Source: CAXXHQ01 sp963665265
GTDB taxonomy: Bacteria > Planctomycetota > Planctomycetia > Pirellulales > Thermoguttaceae
Assembly (NCBI GenBank): GCA_963665265.2
Contig: OY762224.2
Coordinates: forward strand, 2,728,001-2,792,000
DNA length: 64,000 bases
Reading direction: 5' to 3'
Shown here: piece after piece, positions 58,913 through 64,000 of the stretch
How positions within the stretch are numbered: the first letter of the stretch is position 1
How the letters are laid out: the number at the start of each line of letters is the position of its first letter
Notes under the pieces: generated by a model
Seen by the model: only the letters and a program-made list of their open reading frames with translations
What the model was told of the DNA's origin: nothing
The model's database searches: none
Made by a program: the position numbers and the translations under genes

Positions 58913-59989
58913 ATGCGACGCGGGAAAAGAGAAGGTTTTACGCTGGTCGAATTGTTGGTCGTCATCACGATCATTGGCATGCTGGTGGGCTTGCTGATGC
59001 CCGCCGTCAACATGGCCCGCGAAGCGGGACGCCGAGCGCAGTGTATGAACAATCAACACCAACTCGGCACGGCAATGTTTAATTTTGAAACGGCGCACAA
59101 GTATTTTCCGGGATACATCAATCGTTTGCAAAAAGATACTTCGGCAGCCGCGAGAGCGCCTATTGTTTCATGGCTTGCCTGCATTTTGCCGCTTCTCGAA
59201 AGAAATGATTTGTACGATATTTGGAAAACCACCACTACTGCCGATGCGACAAGCACGCTACGAAATCCAAACGCTCCTGCATTCGCCTACCTACCCGTGG
59301 CGGTTTGTCCAAGCTATCCGGCGATTTCCGTCGAGCCAGGCGCGACGTGGCTCTCCTATCGCGTTAATACCGGTCGCCGTTTCGACAACGTAACTCTTCC
59401 AGCGGCCGGAAACGTATTTGACCAACGAACGGAAGGCGTCTGCTTCGATCTCTACAGCACTGTAACAGTTGGCGGCCAGCCCACTGGACCGAAAGTCGGC
59501 ACTGACTACCTCTCCGCCAACGACGGTTCTTCCAACACGGTCTTGATTGGTGAGCGAGCCAGCGCCCGCATGAAGAACTTGTCGATTATGACAACTCTAA
59601 CCACCGCAATAGGCACGTCCCCCGCCTCTTTGACTGCCTGGGCCGACGGAGGAGCTACTGTTACAACTTCCTCGGCGACAGCCTACTACGCCTCTATGAC
59701 TCCGTTTAATCTAGGGTTCAACTGGAACGGCCTTGTTGACACAAACGACGCCATGCACGGCTACGTCAACTTTGGCGTTGACGTCGGCGATAAAATTACC
59801 TCGCAACACGGCAACATTAGCGTCGTGACTTTCTGTGACAATCACTCCCGAACGATTAGCGACGATATAGCGCCGTATGTGTTCGCTCAACTTATGACTC
59901 CGGCATACCGGTCGATTACCGATACGGACATTTCGCCGACGCCAAATACTTCCGTTCTCTCGCCGCTGGACGATGCCGAGGTTCACTAG
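58913..59989 (+). CDS. DUF1559 prepilin-like protein, 358 aa
   Basis: GFTLVELLVVITIIGMLVGLLMPAVNMAREAGRRAQCMNNQHQLG at the start is typical of the family; AAGGAG lies 7 nt before ATG 58913. The C-terminal signature is HGNISVVTFCDNH, with DN where the family usually has DG. Longer than the divergent neighbour by about 95 residues, mostly in the middle, which contains NTGRRF and DGSSNTVLIGERAS motifs. Followed by an intrinsic terminator. Confidence 0.92.
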   Translation: MRRGKREGFTLVELLVVITIIGMLVGLLMPAVNMAREAGRRAQCMNNQHQLGTAMFNFETAHKYFPGYINRLQKDTSAAARAPIVSWLACILPLLERNDLYDIWKTTTTADATSTLRNPNAPAFAYLPVAVCPSYPAISVEPGATWLSYRVNTGRRFDNVTLPAAGNVFDQRTEGVCFDLYSTVTVGGQPTGPKVGTDYLSANDGSSNTVLIGERASARMKNLSIMTTLTTAIGTSPASLTAWADGGATVTTSSATAYYASMTPFNLGFNWNGLVDTNDAMHGYVNFGVDVGDKITSQHGNISVVTFCDNHSRTISDDIAPYVFAQLMTPAYRSITDTDISPTPNTSVLSPLDDAEVH

Positions 59990-60024
59990 TTACTTCGCGA
60001 AAAGCTACTGAAAAACCTATCTCC

Positions 60025-60063
60025 AAAGCCTCATGCGAACCGATTCGCATGGGGCTTTTTTAT
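60025..60063 (+). terminator. intrinsic terminator of DUF1559 gene
   Basis: AAAGCC(T)CATGCGAA, short loop, TTCGCATG(G)GGCTTT followed by a T tract, 35 nt after the DUF1559 stop. Confidence 0.88.
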
Positions 60064-60085
60064 TTTGGCGGGAAAAGCGGAACTC

Positions 60086-60108
60086 GGAACGCTAGGGCAG
60101 AGCGTTCC
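60086..60108. repeat. GGAACGCT hairpin, related to the repeats after ftsH
   Basis: GGAACGCT (60086-60093), 7-nt loop, AGCGTTCC (60101-60108). It is the same kind of hairpin as the three copies at 62319-62432. A further GGGCGTTCCCT and a CATGCC/GGCATG hairpin follow up to 60170. TATAAT at 60228-60233 is a probable ftsH promoter box. Confidence 0.6.
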
Positions 60109-60276
60109 CTAGATCGCAAATACCGCAGCCGCAGAGGGCGTTCCCTGAGGACGCGCATGCCTGCGGCATGGAGACTAAACCGAAAAACGCTAATGGGGGG
60201 TTTCTCGTCAAGCGGCGTAGGATGACGTATAATTCTAAATTCACACAACTCCAAATCTCATAACGAAAAAGACAAT

Positions 60277-62283
60277 ATGGATTCGCCGCGATCTCCTGGT
60301 CCGACCCCGCCGCAAAACAATCCGCCGCGCAATTCCGGCCTCTGGCTGCTGCTCATCGTCACGGCCGTCATCGCCGTCATGTTCTTCACGACGAACAACC
60401 AGAAGGTCGCCGAGATAACCTACGGCGAATTCCGCGATCAACTAGACCAAAACAACATCGCGTCCGTCACGATCGAAGGAACGCGAATCGAAGGGGAATA
60501 TGTAAACCTCCCCGCCAAAAAACCGAACGCCGGCGGCGACGCGAAATCGACCGATAAAACCGCCGCCGAAAAAACCGCATCCTCGACGGCGGTCACGAAA
60601 ACCGGCTCGGCGAAAAACGGCGAAACCGATAAGCGATTCTTCACCGTGTTGCCGACCCCTTCGTTCGCCGACGATCAGCTCGACAAATTGCTTCGCGAGC
60701 GAGTCGGCCTGAAGTATAAGGCCAAGGAGCCGCAAAACGATACGATTTGGGTGATGAGCATTTATCTACTCGTCACTTTCGCGTTGTTCTTCGGCCTGTG
60801 GCTGATGTTCCGCCGCGCTCGCGACTCGATTTTCTCGGGAGGCGGTTTGCTGGGCGGTTTCAGCAAAAGCGGCGCCCGGCGCTACGACGCCGGCGACAAG
60901 CCGATCACGTTCAAAGACGTGGCCGGTTTGGAAAACGTGAAGAACGACTTGCAGGAAATCGTCGAATACTTAAAAAACCCGCACCGATTCCAACGGCTCG
61001 GCGCTCGCGTGCCGAAAGGCATTTTGCTGATGGGACCGCCAGGAACTGGCAAGACGCTGCTCGGCCGCGCTGTGGCCGGCGAGGCGGGAGTCCCCTTCTT
61101 CGCCATCAACGGATCCGAATTCATTCAAATGTTCGTCGGCGTCGGCGCCGGCCGCGTGCGAGACCTGTTCAACACGGCCAAGGAGAACGCCCCGGCGATT
61201 TTGTTCATCGACGAGATCGACGCCGTGGGCCGACACCGCGGCACCGGAGTCGGCGGCGGTCACGACGAACGCGAACAAACGCTCAACCAAATTCTTAGCG
61301 AAATGGACGGCTTTACGCCGACGGAATCGGTCATCGTTGTGGCCGCGACGAACCGTCCCGATGTGCTCGATCCGGCATTGCTCCGTCCAGGCCGATTCGA
61401 TCGACATATAACCGTCGATCGTCCGACATTGAAGGGACGCGAAGAAATTTTCCGCGTTCATGTGCGTGAAGTGCCGTTGGCCGACGACGTCGACCTGCGC
61501 CGCTTGGCCGAAGGAACGGTCGGATTAACCGGAGCCGACATTCGCAATTTGGTGAACGAAGCGGCGCTCTGGGCCAGTCGAAACGACAAAGACAAGGTCT
61601 CGATGGTCGATTTCGATTACGCTCGCGACAAAGTATTGATGGGCGCGAAGCGTGAAGAGATGCTCGTCGGCAAAGAAAAGTCGATGACGGCCTATCACGA
61701 AGCCGGCCACGCGCTGCTGGCGTGGCTTTTGCCCGGACTAGACCGATTGCATAAGGTTTCGATCATTCCGCGCGGCCGGGCCCTGGGCGTTACGCAGCTC
61801 TTGCCCGCCGAAGACCGCATGAATATCAGCGAGAGCGAGTTGAAGTCGCGGCTTGTGTTTATGCTCGGCGGACGCGAGGCCGAGCGGCTCGTATTCAACG
61901 AGCGCGACGCGGGCGCCGAAGACGACTTGAACAAGGCGACGCAATTAGCTCGACGCATGGTGACGCATTGGGGAATGAGCGAGAAGCTTGGCCCCAGCGC
62001 GTTCCGCGACGTCGACGACCACCCGTTCCTTGGCCGCGAAATGGCCGAACCGCGACGCTTTAGCGAACGAACGGCGCAAATCATCGACGAGGAAGTAATG
62101 CGGCTCCTCAGCGAGGCGGCCGCCCAAGCTTCGCAAACGCTGGTCGAAAACCGCGAAAAGTTGGAAGCGTTGGCAAAAGCCCTGGAAGAAAACGAAACGA
62201 TCGACGATCGCGACTTTGAGCGCCTGCTCGGTCCGTCGCCGAACAACTCAAACGGCTCCAGTTCGTTCTCGGCCGAAGTTTAA
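60277..62283 (+). CDS. ftsH: ATP-dependent zinc metalloprotease FtsH, 668 aa
   Basis: Membrane helix 1 (residues 17-32), a periplasmic domain, helix 2 (about 157-173), then AAA+ with Walker A GPPGTGKT (about 250), Walker B LFIDEID, SRH region, and the zinc protease with HEAGH (about 473). The periplasmic part holds a Lys/Thr/Ala-rich insert of about 45 residues (PAKKPNAGGDAKSTDK to KNGETDKR) not usual in FtsH. It degrades misassembled membrane proteins. A TATAAT lies 44 nt upstream. Single gene. Confidence 0.96.
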   Translation: MDSPRSPGPTPPQNNPPRNSGLWLLLIVTAVIAVMFFTTNNQKVAEITYGEFRDQLDQNNIASVTIEGTRIEGEYVNLPAKKPNAGGDAKSTDKTAAEKTASSTAVTKTGSAKNGETDKRFFTVLPTPSFADDQLDKLLRERVGLKYKAKEPQNDTIWVMSIYLLVTFALFFGLWLMFRRARDSIFSGGGLLGGFSKSGARRYDAGDKPITFKDVAGLENVKNDLQEIVEYLKNPHRFQRLGARVPKGILLMGPPGTGKTLLGRAVAGEAGVPFFAINGSEFIQMFVGVGAGRVRDLFNTAKENAPAILFIDEIDAVGRHRGTGVGGGHDEREQTLNQILSEMDGFTPTESVIVVAATNRPDVLDPALLRPGRFDRHITVDRPTLKGREEIFRVHVREVPLADDVDLRRLAEGTVGLTGADIRNLVNEAALWASRNDKDKVSMVDFDYARDKVLMGAKREEMLVGKEKSMTAYHEAGHALLAWLLPGLDRLHKVSIIPRGRALGVTQLLPAEDRMNISESELKSRLVFMLGGREAERLVFNERDAGAEDDLNKATQLARRMVTHWGMSEKLGPSAFRDVDDHPFLGREMAEPRRFSERTAQIIDEEVMRLLSEAAAQASQTLVENREKLEALAKALEENETIDDRDFERLLGPSPNNSNGSSSFSAEV

Positions 62284-62318
62284 GCGAACTTTTCGCCGTT
62301 AAATCGCTCTGGTTCTTT

Positions 62319-62432
62319 TGTAGGGAACGCCCTCCGCGGCATTCCGTATGTGCGTCTGTAGGGAACGCCCTCCGTGGCGTTCCGTGGCTGCGTATGTGCG
62401 TCTGTAGGGAATGCGCTGCCGTGGCATTCCGT
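62319..62432. repeat. three tandem GGAACGCC-hairpin repeats
   Basis: Copies start at 62319, 62358 and 62404: TGTAGGGAACGCCCTCCG followed by (T/C)GGC(G/A)TTCCGT. In copy 2 GGAACGCC pairs perfectly with GGCGTTCC; copy 1 and 3 carry changes (GGCATTCC, GGAATGCG). Spacers repeat as ATGTGCGTC. The unit is about 40-46 nt. It fills the gap between ftsH and cinA. Confidence 0.85.
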
Positions 62433-62467
62433 CGCCCTCGATTTTTGTTGCGAGAAAGCAAAACGAA

Positions 62468-63715
62468 ATGATTGCGGAAATTCTGGCGGTCGGCGACGAG
62501 ATAACAAGCGGGGCGAAAGTCGATACGAACAGCGCATGGCTAAGCCAACGCCTCGAGGAATTGGGCGTACGGGTTCTTTATCATTCGACCGCCGGCGACG
62601 AACGAGAGCCTTGCCTCGACGTCTTCCGCCGCGCGACGGAACGGGCCGACCTCGTGATCGCCACCGGAGGACTCGGCCCGACGGCCGACGATCTGACCCG
62701 CGAGATTCTCGCTGAACTCGCCGGCCGCCCCTTAACCTTCTATCCCGAGGCCTTTGAACAAATTAAGGCCTTATTCGCCGCTCGATGGCGTGAAATGCCT
62801 AAGTCGAACGACGTGCAAGCCTATTTTCCCGAAGGAAGCCGCGTGATTCCGAACCAACACGGAACCGCGCCGGGAATCGATTTGGACATTCCGCGAACCG
62901 GCAAAACGGCGTGCCGATTCTTCGCCTTGCCCGGCGTTCCCGCCGAAACCTACGAAATGTTCGCCGCGACGGTCGCCCCGGCAATTCGAGAAATGTCCGG
63001 CGAAACGCGGATCATCCGCCGACGCGTGATTCATGTTTTCGGGGCGGGCGAAAGCAAAGTCGAGGAAATGCTCCCCGACTTGATTCGACGCGGAAGGAAT
63101 CCGACTGTCGGAATTACGGCAAGTAAAGCGACGATTAGCCTACGACTCGTCGCCGAAGGAACGACCGACGCCGAATGCGACGAAATTCTGGAGCCGACCG
63201 TCCGAACCATCTACGATTCTTTGGGCGATATGATCTTCGGCGAGGGAGACGACGAACTTCACGGAGTCGTCGTTCGCCTTCTTAAAGAGAAGAAAAAAAC
63301 GCTCGCCGTCGTCGAAATCGGCACGCGAGGCATGATCGCCGATTGGTTCGGCGAAACGAACGACGCAGCCAAAGAAGTTCGGGCTTGCGTGACGGTTTTC
63401 GACAAACAGGATTTATGCGCGTTCGCGCCGACCGCCGCGCTGAACGAAGCGGACGGCGATTTTTTTACGAAAGCGGCGAAAGAAATCCGCGAAACGCTCG
63501 GAACCGATTATGCGATTGTCGTAGGTCCGACGCCGAAGAACTTTTCCGGCTCAAATCAGCCCGGAGAAAAGGAGACGACCGTGCCGGTCGTTTTGGCGAC
63601 CAACGGCGACTCGGTCGAGCATGCGGTCCCCTACGCATCGCACCCTGCTTTGCTTAAAATTTTACTGGGAAAACGAGCGTTGAATTTGCTGCGACTTGAG
63701 TTGCTCAAGCAATAA
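62468..63715 (+). CDS. cinA: CinA-family protein with altered deamidase domain, 415 aa
   Basis: Residues 1-170 are the MoCF/COG1058 domain: ILAVGDEITSGAKVDTNSAWLSQRLEELG and ATGGLGPTADDLTRE, then FALPGVPAETYEMF; this half acts on ADP-ribose/NAD-type pyrophosphates in homologues. A middle linker follows. The C-terminal half resembles the PncC nicotinamide-mononucleotide deamidase, but the motif normally AESCTGG reads VEIGTRG, so the catalytic Ser-Cys pair is lost. The enzyme may keep only the pyrophosphatase. ATG 62468 gives the canonical start. Confidence 0.88.
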   Translation: MIAEILAVGDEITSGAKVDTNSAWLSQRLEELGVRVLYHSTAGDEREPCLDVFRRATERADLVIATGGLGPTADDLTREILAELAGRPLTFYPEAFEQIKALFAARWREMPKSNDVQAYFPEGSRVIPNQHGTAPGIDLDIPRTGKTACRFFALPGVPAETYEMFAATVAPAIREMSGETRIIRRRVIHVFGAGESKVEEMLPDLIRRGRNPTVGITASKATISLRLVAEGTTDAECDEILEPTVRTIYDSLGDMIFGEGDDELHGVVVRLLKEKKKTLAVVEIGTRGMIADWFGETNDAAKEVRACVTVFDKQDLCAFAPTAALNEADGDFFTKAAKEIRETLGTDYAIVVGPTPKNFSGSNQPGEKETTVPVVLATNGDSVEHAVPYASHPALLKILLGKRALNLLRLELLKQ

Positions 63716-63829
63716 AAACGGCGTGCCGAAACGATTACCCTGGTTCCTGGGCGCCGCCCGGGGATCAATTCAAACCGAGTCCCATCGCATTACCGGGCCG
63801 CGCCTGGTAACTAGGAAACCGCACGCAAT

Positions 63830-64000
63830 ATGCATTCAGCCCATTACGGTGAGCTAGTCGCCGTCTTTACAGCCGTTCTATGGACTCTTTCGACTGTGGC
63901 GTGGACTTCGGCGGGCAAACACGTCGGCGCTTTGCCGATCAGTTTCGTGAGGCTTGTTTTCGCCTCCGTGTTTTTGTCGGTTCATGGACTTGTTTTTCGC
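63830..64000 (+). CDS. EamA/DMT-family transporter, N-terminus, cut by window end
   Basis: 57 codons are present. ELVAVFTAVLWTLSTVAWTSAGKHVGALPISFVRLVFASVFLSVHGLVF shows two membrane helices and the A(W)xxxxxxGKxVG...(S)FxRxxxA pattern of the drug/metabolite transporter superfamily. AGGAAA lies about 10 nt before the ATG. Substrate cannot be told. Confidence 0.7.
   Translation, partial: MHSAHYGELVAVFTAVLWTLSTVAWTSAGKHVGALPISFVRLVFASVFLSVHGLVFR

Noticed and set aside
63716..63829. tRNA-like GC-rich segment
   Set aside because: GGTTC- and CCGGG-containing stretches do not fold into a cloverleaf and lack a T loop at the proper distance from an acceptor stem.
1..64000. CRISPR array or rRNA operon
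   Set aside because: No regularly spaced 24-40-nt repeats with unique spacers and no rRNA signature stretches were seen; the only tandem repeats are the three hairpins after ftsH.

Overview
The window is planctomycete chromosome. The evidence is three prepilin-like proteins of the DUF1559 type (an N-terminal methylation motif GFTLVELL, two of the three with a C-terminal H-X9-D[GN] signature), Nramp fused to a universal stress domain, a GH115/DUF2264 polysaccharide operon, a PASTA-less Ser/Thr kinase with one membrane anchor, and a principal sigma factor with a long acidic N-terminus. No rRNA or tRNA genes were seen. The one clear RNA gene is ssrA (tmRNA).

Region 1 (1-13.64 kb) is the right-hand end of an integrated element, probably a temperate phage or phage-derived island; its left end lies outside the window. 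About 30 small genes, all on the + strand and often overlapping by 4 nt (ATGA), run towards an excisionase-like HTH gene and a tyrosine integrase, and the element stops exactly at the 3' end of ssrA. Recognisable products act on nucleotides and nucleic acids: two metallophosphoesterases, a P-loop kinase-like NTPase, a TOPRIM (Topo VI-A-like) protein, a MazG-like protein, a HAD 5'-nucleotidase and several zinc ribbons. Two adjacent genes at the left edge are built from about eight copies of an unrecognised ~90-residue module and flank a secreted CAP-domain protein. At 8555-8714 a 12-bp perfect inverted repeat closes a region with five further hairpins, a candidate structured RNA.

Region 2 (13.64-34.3 kb) is core chromosome: ssrA (-), a monoacylglycerol-lipase-like hydrolase, a B12/iron-type ABC importer (binding protein, ATPase, permease), a thioredoxin with two plausible starts, a TPR protein, an alpha/beta hydrolase, a ROK kinase fused to an Mth938-like domain, PPK2, the principal sigma factor, a GT2-like protein, an M28 membrane peptidase, a membrane protein and a pair of M16 peptidases (one inactive, one active).

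Region 3 (34.3-49 kb, all -) carries a polysaccharide-degradation operon (DUF2264, VOC, GH115). It is followed by a second B12/iron-type ABC importer whose operon also encodes a radical SAM enzyme and a pseudopilin, a Ser/Thr kinase, and a two-gene phosphorelay (hybrid kinase plus a double-receiver protein).

Region 4 (49-64 kb) holds a homocysteine methyltransferase/MTHFR fusion, an uncharacterised HTH regulator, an LptF/G-type permease, an Nramp-Usp fusion, a Tyr/Pro-rich secreted protein, an IS3 remnant, two divergent DUF1559 genes separated by inverted GATGAAGG-type repeats, ftsH flanked by GGAACGCC-hairpin repeats, a cinA with a degenerate deamidase half, and the start of an EamA-type transporter.
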